A DNA stretch of 42,174 nt, from assembly GCA_021401465.1 (NCBI GenBank), contig JADDMT010000195.1:1-42174 (forward strand), read 5' to 3'. Source of the stretch: Teratosphaeria epicoccoides (taxonomy: Eukaryota; Ascomycota; Dothideomycetes; Mycosphaerellales; Teratosphaeriaceae). Each line of letters begins with the position of its first letter. The stretch's first letter is position 1. Of this stretch, positions 30,843 through 42,174 are shown piece after piece. The notes below the pieces were generated by a model, which saw only the letters and a list, made by a program, of their open reading frames with translations, had not been told where the DNA came from and did not search any database. The position numbers were made by a program, and so were the translations under genes.

Positions 30843-31319
30843 TTTGCTGTCTTGTCGATTTTGGTAAGCTGAGCAAATTCTTCGACAAGGAATGCTACAA
30901 TAAGACATCCTACCGTATGCATGTACTACCGCCTGCTGTGATGCCAAGTCATCCTGTTAAGGTATCGACGAGAAGGAGGCATAGATAAGCCGAGAGCTTA
31001 TGTAAGCTCTAAGAGGGGTATATAGTAGCTTCCTAAGTTAATACCTTATAATGACATGCTCTTACATACCTCTATTATTAAGTAGTAGCCTTGCCTTATA
31101 TTAAGCAATTTAATTCTATACTTTAATTATAGCAGAATACTATACTACACTATAATCTCCCCTAACATCTATCTACCTAGATACTATACTACTAAGACCT
31201 ATAAGCATTAACTCTAGCTTAGACAAGATAATAGCTTAGTTCTATGTATTTACCTACATAAACCTAAGACTTATAACTAACTAGTAATTTAAGACTATGC
31301 TTAAGAAATATTAGCTATT

Positions 31320-31578
31320 ATTAAATTAAGGTCTTAAACACAGGCAATAGATTTATGCATAAGAAGTAGCCACAGAATGAATATATTATGTCAGGTATTA
31401 GATATTTAACAAACATGATAGATAGAAGAGAAGAGGTAAAAATTCTTCTCTTCCTAGCTAGGGTCATATGTCCCTTAACCCCTAACCTAAGTTAGAGAGG
31501 TCAGAGTTAGGGTCCTGCCTAACTCTGACTCCTACTAATTTAGTGTAGCTAGCATGTAACTACCTATTACATTTTAAT
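31320..31578 (+). repeat. Left arm of a long inverted repeat (about 257 bp)
   Basis: This arm is the reverse complement, with scattered mismatches, of 31955-32210. Landmarks shared in opposite order are ACAGGYAATAGATTTA, AGAAGTAGCC, AGAAGAGGTAAAAATTCTTC, TCCTAGCTAGGGT, CCTAACTCTGACTCCTACT and ACCTATTACATTTTAA. The spacer between the arms is about 376 bp. Mismatches are mostly C/T or G/A, in keeping with independent RIP. Confidence 0.88.
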
Positions 31579-31954
31579 ACTCCTACTTAGGTATATGCTA
31601 GCATGCTTAGCATACTCCTACTATCTTCTAATCTACTATTTGTCTAACTAGTAAAGATGTTTGTTATAGCATGCTTATACTACTAGATTAATTACTTATA
31701 AAAGAGAATAATGCGCTAGAGCATGTTTATTACTTACCTATTTATGAATTCATGTAAAAGTAGAGTGTTTACTCTGCTTTTATAAGTAAGTCTAACTTTG
31801 TATAAAGTTGTCCTTCCCTTCTTAATTGTCCTTCTCTTTCTTATTATTATCTATTATTAACTACAGCTTCTCTAACACATTAACATGGCTCTATAGAGAG
31901 GTATACTACTAATCCTACTAGATAGTACTTCGTTTGACATGAAGCTTGCATATG

Positions 31955-32210
31955 TTAAAATGTAATAGGTAGTTGCATACTAGCCGCATTAAGTTAGTAG
32001 GAGTCAGAGTTAGGCAGGACCCTGACTCTAACCTCTCTGACTTAGGTTAGGGGTTAAGGGATATATAACCCTAGCTAGGAAGAGAAGAATTTTTACCTCT
32101 TCTCTTCTATCTATTATGTTTGTTATATATCTAATACCTGACATAAGATATTCATTCTATGGCTACTTCCTATACGTAAATCTATTACCTGTATTTAGGA
32201 TTAATTTAAC
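31955..32210 (-). repeat. Right arm of the long inverted repeat
   Basis: Partner of 31320-31578. It runs GTTAAAATGTAATAGGTAG through AGTAGGAGTCAGAGTTAGG and GAAGAGAAGAATTTTTACC to AAATCTATTACCTGTATTT. No transposase remnant was recognised in the spacer. Confidence 0.88.
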
Positions 32211-33299
32211 AGGTTGTTATAGATGAAATCCTAACACGTAAGCAGAAGCTACTATAGCATGTCATTTAATGTCGAATGACTCTAAAGGACAAGCTAAGCC
32301 AAAAGAAGAAGGACAGACAGCGCCGTAACTTAAATGAGTTAGGCGCAAGGGAGTATGCATACGCTTACTACATAAAGAGACTACTAAGGAGTAAGCGCTT
32401 ACATATATACATACGCTTATTATGGCGAGCGCTTACCTTAGAGCAAGCGCGTACTATAGCGAGCACGTATAGCATAGCGAGTAGCTACAGATTTCCTATG
32501 TATATAGGAAGACAGGATAGACTCTAGTTTAGACTATGTTTAACTTATGTTATCATCTTACTAATTAGAATTCAACCTTTGTTCCTTTTAGATTACATCG
32601 TTCCTGTTTACTGTTGCCTCTCTAAAGAATAATTGCCTCACGTGACTTGACTATTCCTCTTAAGGCTTAGTTAATAGCGAGGTTAGTAACACTTTGAATA
32701 CCCTTAGGATAAGTACTACATAGCAAACTAGAAGGGAAACTCCTACTCTAAGCAATGTAGGAAGCTCTCGCTAACGATCTAGTACTTCTTAGTCGGCTAT
32801 TAACGTACTTGCTAACTACACTAAGGAGGACTCCCCTAAGGTTAGCAAGCCAGACTACTACTATAGCGACTAAGACAAGTCTGACATCTAGCTTACCTAA
32901 ATAGACATGTACTTTAAGTTTAATAACATAGGAGAAGTATAGAAACCTCTCTTTGTAACAACCTTTATGCGAGGAAGAGCTTAGCACTAGATCAACCCTT
33001 TTCTTAGGAACTACTTAGACAACAATGAAGATTTAAGTAGAATCTTTCGATCCTGGAACTATTTAAAGAATGCTATGAAGACAGTCTATAGAGTCTCGAA
33101 CAAAATGTTAACTATAGTTTAAGCCATTTAGCATATTACTTAGAAGATGTTAGTAGCTAAGTATGCGGCTAAATTCTAGGAGCATGCGTGTCATGAGTGT
33201 CAGGAGTACTATAAGTCACAGGATCATGAGGGTCCTAAGTGCTATGAGTCATAGTATAGTTATAGGAGTACTATAAGTCATAGGCATAGTCATAGGAGA

Positions 33300-33450
33300 A
33301 AGGATCTGTCACGTAAGGACAGATCCCTAGATCTGTAGGGTTAGTCTACAGATCTACAGGCCTGTAGGGGAGAAGGGATCTGTCACAGGATAATAGACTC
33401 TTAGATCTGTAGGGTTAGTCTATAGATCTACAGACATAGATCTATTAGGT
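33300..33450. repeat. Imperfect tandem duplication, possibly in the 5' LTR or leader of the first Ty3 element
   Basis: Two units share GGATCTGTCAC at the start and GATCTGTAGGGTTAGTCTA followed by AGATCTACAG, at about 33303-33362 and 33374-33432. They lie about 400 bp upstream of the gag start, where an LTR or leader would be expected. I cannot delimit an LTR because the 3' copy is not identifiable. Confidence 0.6.
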
Positions 33451-33837
33451 CTGTTAACAGATCTAACAGAGCTACTCTGTCTCTCTAGTATATAGGGATA
33501 GCTTTAGGATAGGCAGTTAGGAGCTTCGTGCTTAATTTAATTCCCTTTCCCTAGGGGATAGTTAGTTACAAGGATAATTGCTATTGTCGATATTCTTCAT
33601 AGCTCTGCGAGTCTAACACCTAGTTACCTTCCTACTATCAGTACCTACCCTTATGACATTTTGAGCACTACTTCTAAGGAAGCATTAGGGGACTCGTCGA
33701 GCGCTTGACATACGCCTATGTTAAGTAGTTCTTTAACTATTAGTTTAACTTCTAGCGACAGTTAACTAACACTACGAGAACAAGTTGCTACTATACCTCA
33801 AATTACGTAGTAGCTCGAATCCATTTACCTTAGCGAG

Positions 33838-36800
33838 ATGGCTCTAGCATCCGTCGCAGGTTCAACTACCGGGAATAGACATAGTAATAACGGCTTTAAG
33901 ATAGGAAGCCCTATAGAGTTTACAGGACAACGATCTCAAGTTAAGATGTTTATCCTATAATGCTAGTTAGCATTAAACGTAGATACAGAACAGTTTATAA
34001 CACATCATAAGCGAATAATGTACATTATCTCTTACCTAAAGGGACTAGCGTTCGAGTTTATCTAGCCTTATCTAACAGATTATCTGGATCATGTTAGTAA
34101 CGTCAAAGCTAGGAAGACGACGACTAGGGAGATTCTTAACTTAGACAAGTCTTTGTTTAAGGCATTACGTAAAGCTTTTAGGCTTAGTAATAAGTAACAA
34201 GAGGCCGAGAGAGCTCTCCTAGGAATCTAGCAGAAGGGTTCTGCTATTAAGTACCGCGTAGACTTTTAGACCCTCTCTGCTCAAGTCGACTAGAATGATA
34301 ATGCGTTAGCCGCTTAGTTCTACTAGGGACTAAAGGAGACAGTTAAAGACAAAATTGCCCGAGGAGATCAGCTAATGACATTTAAGGAAATAAGCGATCT
34401 CGCGATTAGAATCGATAATCGCATCTAGGAATGACAGCAAGAACGACAACATAGAAATCGCAAGCTAGCACAGGCTAACCATAAGGTCTAGCGATTAGCA
34501 CTAAAATGGCGAAGTGATTACTACAGTCTCTAACTAATGGAGTTAGATGCGACTAAGGGGCGTCTAAGGAATAGACCCTAAGGAAAGCCGCGGAAGGGCT
34601 CTCCCCCCTAGAATAGTCTGAAGAAGCCATTAAACAAGAGTAATCTCGAGTGCTATAACTATAGAAAGAAAGGACACTTTGCCCGCGAATGTTTTGCTAA
34701 GAAGCAACGACAAGAGCTGCCTAGGATAGAGCAGGCTTGCGCGACAACGACAGCACCTAAGTAAAAGGCCGCTACTACTCAAGAACTAGACTATGCCGCA
34801 CTTACTTAGACTGCGTGCTACGACGACGATTGTCGAATTCACATGAGTGATAAAGATAGTTCTAGATAGTACCCTAGCCGAAATAAGGCATAGTCGATCT
34901 GTGCGCTAAGGGGTACACCTTCTAGTACAATAGTCCTAAGGCAACAGGAGCTAGAAGAAGAAGAAGAAGGTTCGGACGACAACTACGAGCTTGTCGAAGC
35001 CGTCATTCCTGATTCCGAGGAAGACGAGAGCATAGAGCGATAGGCTATGCCGCTACATGACATCGGACTTAATATTATCCGAATCATATAGAACTAGTAG
35101 GCTTAGGCTTGCCTATAGATTAATGGAGTACAACACGTCGACTAGCTTCAGTATAACGAACTAGCTGACTGTATGCGACGACACCTAAGGAGACTACTAG
35201 TCGTAGCTTAACCTCACGCGCATCAGAAAGTTGTCTAAGAAATTGTACTGTTTAGGGTAGAGTTTACGCCCTAGGGAGGCTACCTAACCTACAAACGTAT
35301 TTAGGTTCCACGAGCGCTACGACTCCAAGTCTATCACTTAAAGATAGAGTACGCAAGAAACGCGCAGGAACAGCGAGGCTAAGAGCGAGAACGACCTCTT
35401 AGGCCAGAAAACAGTAACGCTTAGAGAAGAAGCCGAGACTACATAATCCCTGAACTAATCCGTGAAGACAGTTATTCGGGAAACGACAAGGTCCGCTAGA
35501 ATTAGACATACGGACAGACTAGACAGGGCTGTAACGATGTGCCGCGATTAGCGCCAGATACGCGAATAACCTTAGAGTATAGGTACACATCGACAAGACG
35601 CTAGCTAGGGCCTTAATAGATTCAGGATGTACTAGAATCTTCATGACACCTAAGTTTGCTAGGACAGCTAGGATAAAGCTACAGGCGAAGACGAATGCTT
35701 TCTCGCTACAAGCGATTAATAGAAAGCCGGTTACGTACAACTAAGGAGTAGTTGACGAAGAGACCGAGATAATGCCTCTGCGGATAGGACGCTACTAAGA
35801 GATGCTCTAGTTTGACATCACAGAGTCACTAGGCTCAGATGTAGTACTAGGGTTACTATAGCTAAGAAACGCTAACCCCTATATCGACTAGAAGAATGAG
35901 AGGATCTAGTTCCCGGAACTCTTAAGATTAATACCTCTACCTGTAGTACACGACGTACTAGGCAAGATCGAAATATGTGCTGTGACTTTAAGCGAGATAG
36001 TAGCCGCCATCAAGGATCTAGAATAGGAAGTACACGTCCTATAGGTTAAAGCAACGCAATCAGAAGTCAAGGTCGAATTCATAGTTCCCGATAAGTATAA
36101 AGAGTTCGCTACTCTTTTCAAGGAAGAACCTAACTAAGAAGCTCTGCTAGAACACTAGGAGTAGGACCACGGGATACCCTTACTCCCTAGCAAGACACTA
36201 ACGAAGCAATTAGTTCGCCTGTTGTTAGCGGCGAAACTAGAGATTCTCCGGAAATACCTAGAAGACAACCTCTAGAAAGGCTTCATCCGCGAGTCGCAGT
36301 CCCTAGCCAGATATCTAATCCTGTTTGTGCCTAAGGGGGAAGATAACTAGCGACTCTGCGTAGATTATCGTAGATTAAACGACATCATAATAAAGAATAG
36401 TTATCTACTTCCTTTGCTCTCGGAATTGCAGGACTGCCTACAAGGAGCAATATAGTTCTCGAAGTTCGACATACCTAGAGTGTATAACTGAATTCGAATT
36501 AAGGAAGGTGAAGAATAGAAGACTATGTTCCGAACTAGGTTCGGACACTATAAGTACATAGTCATGCTATTTAGGTTAACAAATACCCTAGCTACATAGC
36601 AGGCATTTATTAACAATGTACTACGAGAGTACCTCGACGTCTTTGTAGTTATATACCTAGACGACATCCTTGTCTACTCACAGACGATCGAAGAACATAG
36701 GACTCACGTACGCAAGGTGCTTTAGAAACTCTAGGATTACTAGTTAAAGGTTAAGCCTTAGAAGAGCAAGTTTCACAAGCAGGAAGTACAATTCCTTAGC

Positions 36801-37899
36801 TACATAGTAGTATAGGATAGAATCAAGATAGACACTAAGAAAGTCTAAGTCGTAAAAGAGTAGCCTATGCTAACTAATGTTAAGGAAGTATAGTCCTTCC
36901 TTAGATTCGCTAACTTCTACCGAAGATTCGTGGCAAACTATTCGAAGATTATAGCACTACTTACGACTCTTACTACGAAGGATACACTATTCGTATAGGG
37001 TAACGCCTAACGGAATGCCTTCAAGGAACTTAAGCGACAATTTACAGATTAGCTGATCTTACTTGTATTCGACCTAGATAAGCCTATTATAGTCGAAACA
37101 GATGCCTCTGACGTAGTACTCAGGGCATGCTTAAGTCAACTAGGACCGAGTAGACGACTACAGCTAGTCGCCTACTACTCAAGGAAATTGTCTAGACCTG
37201 AACTCTGTTACGACGTCTATAACAAAGAACTTCTAGCTATAGTAGACGCCTACAAGGCCTGGCGAGTCTACTTAGAAGGTTCTAAGCACTAGGTCACAGT
37301 CTACATAGACCATGAGAACTTGCGATACTTTATAACGACGAAAGAGTTAAACTAATGACAGGTTCGGTAGAGTAAGGAGCTCTCTAGTTTTAACTACAAG
37401 ATCGTCTATCGCAAGGGGACCGATAACGCACGCGCCGATGCACTTAGCCGCCAGACTAACTACATGAAGGGCGTGAAGCAGGAGAAACACGCTATTCTCT
37501 AGGAAAATAGCGATGGCACGCTAGGAGTTAACTGACTCGCGGCTACGACTGTCACATAGACTAGTAGTTTTCAGGACAACCTGAAGAACGCGCTAGTCTA
37601 CGACCTAACTGCACTTGCTGTCCGCGACAACATTAATAGGCAGGAGGATTAGGAAGACGAAGATAGAATCCTTCTGTTTCAAGGATTAGTATACATGCTA
37701 ACATCTTTACAATTAGAGCTACTACGCCTCTAACATGACGCACCTTAGGCAGGACACCTAGGAGTGTCTAAAATGAAGCAAATTCTCTGACAAGAATATT
37801 ACTTCCCTAGGATAGGCAAGGCAATTAAGGACTACGTCTGTCGATATATAACTTGCTGTAAAGGGCGAGGCCCTAAGTCTTAGCATAGGCTAGGGCCTA
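33838..37899 (+). mobile_element. Ty3/gypsy retrotransposon 1, RIP-degraded, interrupted in integrase
   Basis: Domains appear in Ty3/gypsy order in one orientation: gag from ATG 33838; a zinc-knuckle region near 34650-34695 (read as CYNYRKKGHFARECF, so the second ligand Cys has become Tyr); aspartic protease with ALIDSGCTR near 35605-35632; reverse transcriptase from about 36190 with the YLDDILVYS catalytic motif near 36654-36680; RNase H from about 37080 (ETDASD, then YNKELLAIVDAYKAW); and the integrase zinc-binding start (GHLGVSKMKQIL, then a CxxC-like segment) to about 37890. Dozens of in-frame stops, nearly all TAG at expected Trp or Gln positions, make it inactive. The sequence breaks off in integrase at 37899, where a second element begins. 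Confidence 0.9.
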
Positions 37900-40800
37900 T
37901 GTGACGCGACCCCTAACGAGGCCGGCTATAAAAGACCGGACAGCTAGCAGATAGTCCCTCTCTCCCTATCGTACTTGTTAAATACTACATAAACCCCTGT
38001 GTATATGTCGTTTACCTGTGACATTAAGTACGATCGATTTCACTATAGAAAGGCCGTCTCCTAGCTAATTAACCCTAGTATCCGAAGGATCTACGAATGA
38101 GGAAGCGTTAGCAGAAATGCGCTATGTCGTCGAGGGAATGCATACCTAGTAACAGCAAATTATGGCCAAGCTAACAGCCACGCGGGCCACGCTAAATGAA
38201 TCGGAGTCCTAATAGCGACAAAACCTAGGCGCCCTGTCAGAGGAGCTGCTAAAGGCTCTTGCAGATACGCTAGCCGTAGTAACGCATGCGAACTCTAGCC
38301 TAGAACTAACAGGACCCCGAGAGTAGAGGCTACTAATGTAGGACAGAAGAGCCGAATCATTTAGGGATTACCTGCTCTGTATTAGGAGTTCGCTTAGGGC
38401 GCACTCTAGGATAAAACCCCTAATAGGCGTAGATTATTACTAGAACACAATCTACGACACCCTCCCTACTCGCTAGCGCGCCCGGATGCGCCATTTCTGG
38501 GAGAAAGGAGGCCCGGACAGCGCGAAGGACCCTGAAGCTTTTCTCACATAACTCGAGGCTATGTTCGCAGATAGTAACGAGACAGCGAAAGCTCTAGAAC
38601 AGCTCACAAACCTCTGACATGTAGCAGGCTAGCTATAGCACAAGTACTAGCTAGAATTCGACGAACTCCTGCTGTTAGCAGGAGGGGACTAGTAGACAGA
38701 TGACGCGAAGATTAGATACCTCAAGAATTCGTTTTCGAATCCCGCTAGGATGTACATAGCGAACGTGAGAGATAAGGGGGACTACTACGCGTTTGCAGAG
38801 GAGGTCGAAAGGGTCATGACAAACTCCAAGGCAACTAACTAGTTCAAGGCGGCCTATAGGAGGTAGTTAAGGGAAAAGAACAAGGACTCTAAAGGTATTC
38901 CTATAGCTGCCATGTAGATGCCTAACCCCGGGGTCGGATCCTAAATAGACGCGGATAGGGATATAGTCATAGTACTGACTCGTACTACAGGAGACTAATA
39001 TGACAGCAAAGGGCCCTAACAAAATAACAGGGGAAAACAACGCGCTAAATAGGTAGACGCTACAGAGAGAGAGAAACGCTAGGAGAATAACCTATGCTAC
39101 TATTACAGAGCGTCTAGACACTAAGTTAAGGGGTGTCCCTACGCCTCGGCTATACCCCTAGCCTAGATTAACATAACTAGAGTGTCGCTATTACTAGAGG
39201 ACAATGGAATAGCAGAGGAACCTAGGAGGAAAAGCTCAGGAAAAGATTGACTCCTGCTTAGAGTCAGGAAGCGGGAGTAACAGAGACATTAGCAGAAGGA
39301 TAGGAGAGAGTTAAGGGATCTATAGACAGGAAGCTGATTTATACTGATGTAGTCCTAGCAAATAATACTAGGACATTAGCTCTTATCGATGAGAGGTGCT
39401 AATGCTACGCTGCAATTAACGGAGACCTAGTAAAAGGTCTCGGCTTAAGCTTAATAAGCAAAGAGTCGCGCATAGCGAGGGGCGTAACAGCGTCGATACG
39501 AGACTCCGCGGTAGAAGGAGTAGTCGCCTTCTAGATGGAAATCGAGGGGTTCTAGCAACTAGTGTACGCATACGTAGTAAAGGATCTAGCCTTCCCCCTA
39601 ATACTAGGGAACCCCTAGAAGGCTCATAATAAAGTGTAGACCGCGCTAGAAAGGCGTCAGTATTAGCATGGAAGAGCGGGACAGTAGATAGATAAAGGAC
39701 GGAATCACTGAGAATACGAGGACTACAGGAACTTTACCTAGGTATGCGCGACTACAACGGCAGATGTTACGGAGGCCTTAAAGGCAAAGGAATATCTGAC
39801 GCTAGACAAGTTAAGAGAGGCGCTACCTCTAGAGCTTTAGCACATGGCTCCGCTATTCTGCTGCCAAGAAGCGGAAAAATTAGCGCCATACTACCCTAGC
39901 ATCGACTACTGCATCGAACTCCGCGAAGGACTAGACGGATCCTAACTAGCTCTGCTGTAGGGACCCCTATACAGCATGTCGAAGGAGGAACTACTTGTTT
40001 TAAGGAAGTCCTTAGACGAACTATTAGGGAAGGGATTCATTCGGCCTACTAACTTAGAGGCTGCGGCTCCCGTGCTTTTTGTCTAGAAGCTAGGAGGAGG
40101 GCTCTAGTTCTGCTACAATTACCGCGCCCTTAACGCAATCACAAAGCAAGATAGGTACCCCCTCCTATTAATACTAGAGACCTTAAGGAACCTTACGGGC
40201 ACCTAGTAGCTTACTAAGGTAGACGTAGTGTCGGCCTTCTACTAAATCCGTATGGCGAAAGGCCATGAGTACAAGACAGCCTTTCGTATAAGGTTCGGTT
40301 CATTTGAATAGCTAGTATGTCCGTTTAGTTTATCTAGGGCTCTAGCAACGTTCTAACGATATATTAACACACTACTACGCGAGGAATTAGACGACTGCGC
40401 CTCCGCGTACATAGACGATGTTATCATATATAGTAGTAGTTCGCGAGAAGACCATTTCGCTAAAGTAACGCGAGTACTCTAGAAGCTCTAGGATAGGGGC
40501 CTCTACCTTGACCCTAGGAAGAGCGAGTTTGCCAAAAAGGATATCAAGTACCTAGGGTTCATGATCTATGCTAACAGAAAAGGCGTAGGGACCGAGCCAG
40601 AAAAGGTAGAGGCTATGCGTAACTAGGAGCGGCTAAAAACACAAAAGGAAGTACGTAGATTCCTCGGCTTTGCTAACTACTACAGGATGTTTATCCCGAA
40701 CTACTCGAAGACAGCCAGGCCCTTGACGGCGCTTACAGGGAAGGGCAGACTGTTCTCCTAGGGGGAACTCGAGGAGTCCGCGTTCAGAACGCTAAAAGCA

Positions 40801-42174
40801 AAGTTCTGTTTAGCGCTAGTCCTTTCTTAATAGAACCTAGAGCTGCTAACCTTTTTAGAGACTAACTGCAGCGGGTTTGCGTTAGGGGCAGCTCTCCTGC
40901 AAGAAAGCAACGGAGTCCGGAGACTAGTAGGCTTCTTCTCGCAGAAACTTAATAAGGCGGAGATTAATTACGACATCTACAATAAGGAGATGCTAGCCAT
41001 GATATCTAGCCTCAAGTTCTAGGGCCCTAAGCTGAAGTCGTGTAGGCCCTTTACTATTCTCACGGACTACAAAAACCTAGAGTACTTCATGGTTAAGCGA
41101 CAGCTGTCCGAGCGGCAGATACGGTAGTATGAGACCCTCGCGTAGTTCTAGTTCTCCTTAGTATGTCGCCTAGGTGCCGAAGGAGTAGTCCTAGACGCAT
41201 TGTTAAGACGAGAACAGGACACGCTAGGGGCAGAAGATAAGGAATCACGGTTTAAGAGGTTTTTAGACCTAGAAGTCGTAGAGAGTTAGCCGGACCCTGT
41301 AGACGAGAGCAGAGACGTTGTACTAATTACCTCGACTAGCCTACTACCTACTACCGTAGTAGAGAACAAGTAGCAACTTGCTAACTCCGTAACCTCTAAC
41401 TAGGAGCCTATTAGGCCGTTCTAGGACAGCACCCTTAATGACTTATAGGCAGCCATAGTAGAGAAAGACAAGCTGTACTCGACAGTGTTAAAAGTAGTAA
41501 AGGGCGGCTCCTAGGCGCTACTAGCTAGAGCGAGGCTAAAACTACAAGCGGGGGACTACAAGATCGACAAGAGGGGCTTCCTGCGATACCGCGACAAACT
41601 ATAGGTCCTAGGAGCAAACGACAGTTAGCCTAGGTACGAGACCTCGGACTCTAAGGACAAAAGCGACAACATGCTTAGGACGAAGCTCATTTAGTCTATG
41701 CACAACGCTACGGTATACAGGCACCTAGGACGGGACGCTACGACAATGATCCTAGGGCGCGATTTCTACTAGCCGTTACTGTCTAAGCATGTCTGGCGGT
41801 TCCTGAGGAACTACGACTACTACAGTCGTAACAAGGTGTAGAGAGAGCACAAGCACAGACTACTAAAGCTATTACTAGTTCCTAACAGATTCTTCTAGGA
41901 GATCTTAATGGACTTCATGACAGACCTGCCCGATTCTAAGGGATGTCGATACCTGTAGGTTATTAAGGATCGCCTATGCAAGTACATAGTTTTACAGGTA
42001 ATGCCTAGCATAAAAGCAGAGGAATACGCAGAGAAGTTCATGGATTGCTAGGCCTAGTACCATAGAATGCTAACGGCTATTACGAGCGACTAGGGCACTA
42101 ACTAGACTAGCACCTTCTAGACGACCTTCTGTAAAGGAATAGGCGTGTCCTAGTAGTTAAGCTCTACGTACTAC
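37900..42174 (+). mobile_element. Ty3/gypsy retrotransposon 2, nested in element 1, RIP-degraded, cut by the window end
   Basis: It begins with a TGTGACGCGACC terminus at 37900, the likely LTR start. The LTR may end near 38023 (CTGTGACA), but this is uncertain. Gag follows from about 38100: MRHFWEKGGPDSAKDPEAFL near 38487, a helical core and a damaged zinc knuckle near 39090-39130. Then come reverse transcriptase (RYPLLLILETLRNLTG; AYIDDVIIYS near 40408-40437), RNase H (ETNCSGFALGAALLQES near 40858) and integrase (LMDFMTDLPDSKGCRYL near 41905, ITSD near 42080). The two elements differ in sequence and are separate families. Stops are again mostly TAG. The 3' end and any target-site duplication lie outside the window. 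Confidence 0.9.
37927..37934 (+). promoter_or_regulatory. TATA box in the presumed 5' LTR of element 2
   Basis: TATAAAAG lies 27 bp inside the presumed LTR start, flanked by a CCGG...CCGG symmetry. Position and sequence suit an LTR promoter. It is a consensus match only. Confidence 0.5.

Larger units (their letters stand above)
30985..33299. other. AT-rich, TpA-rich block, probably RIP-mutated repeat DNA
   Basis: Composition changes abruptly at about 30985: CpA and TpG become scarce and TAG, CTA, TTA and TAAG strings dominate. An 8-bp palindrome (AGAGCTTA, TG, TAAGCTCT) sits at the edge, 30993-31010. The block holds the long inverted repeat listed separately and short frames such as 32276-32527 that look like mutated repeat DNA, not genes. 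Confidence 0.7.

Noticed and set aside
31440..32060. Telomere-like strings (CCCTTAACCCCTAACCTAA and its complement)
   Set aside because: They are irregular, occur once per arm of the inverted repeat and do not form a TTAGGG array, so they are not evidence of an interstitial telomere.
32276..32527. An 83-residue Lys/Arg/Tyr-rich frame in the AT-rich block
   Set aside because: It sits in mutated repeat DNA, and no domain is recognisable.
33838..42174. TAG as a reassigned sense codon in the retroelements
   Set aside because: TAA and TGA also occur, zinc-knuckle Cys residues are lost, and the TAGs sit at both Trp and Gln positions; mutation by RIP explains this better than recoding.

Overview
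The window is nuclear DNA of a filamentous ascomycete (Pezizomycotina). The evidence is short introns of about 40-80 bp, a two-exon Baeyer-Villiger-type monooxygenase, two Zn2Cys6-type regulators, an Mdm31/Mdm32-family mitochondrial protein, a recyclin-type F-box protein, a GH76 mannanase relic, and retrotransposons damaged in the way RIP (repeat-induced point mutation) damages DNA. A Dothideomycete is my best guess at class level, but that is inference.

Layout. (1) 0.5-9.3 kb is a gene-dense housekeeping block. It holds an F-box/Sec10-like recyclin (minus), a protein with a Ser-Lys-Ala-Pro repeat (plus) and a synaptojanin-type Sac1 + 5-phosphatase (plus). The recyclin and the phosphatase both belong to phosphoinositide and vesicle traffic, though nothing shows they are co-regulated. 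(2) 9.3-20 kb is gene-poor accessory DNA. It holds a small secreted six-cysteine protein, a multi-exon Zn2Cys6 regulator of the AflR type, an orphan 3' part of another fungal-specific transcription factor directly behind it, and relics of a seven-TM membrane protein gene. (3) 20-24.5 kb holds an Mdm31/32-type gene, a broken Zn2Cys6 cluster and a two-exon conserved fungal protein of unknown function. (4) 25.7-30.8 kb holds a doubtful small secreted gene, an intact FAD monooxygenase and a GH76 gene that is clearly a pseudogene. (5) From about 30.99 kb to the end the composition changes abruptly to TpA-rich DNA: a 257-bp-arm inverted repeat, a Ty3/gypsy element full of TAG codons, and a second Ty3/gypsy element that starts inside the integrase of the first and runs off the window.

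How the parts relate. The three in-frame stops in the GH76 relic are all TAG at positions where the family has Trp or Gln. This is the same change seen in the neighbouring retroelements, so the simplest reading is RIP leaking from the transposon block into the flanking gene. The accessory stretch between the housekeeping blocks contains several genes at different stages of decay. I found no previously undescribed multi-gene system. The most interesting signals are the decay gradient, the AflR/orphan-tail arrangement, the long inverted repeat and the TAG-biased mutation spectrum.

Limits: exon boundaries come from reading splice signals and frame continuity by eye, and no database search or base-composition count was run.
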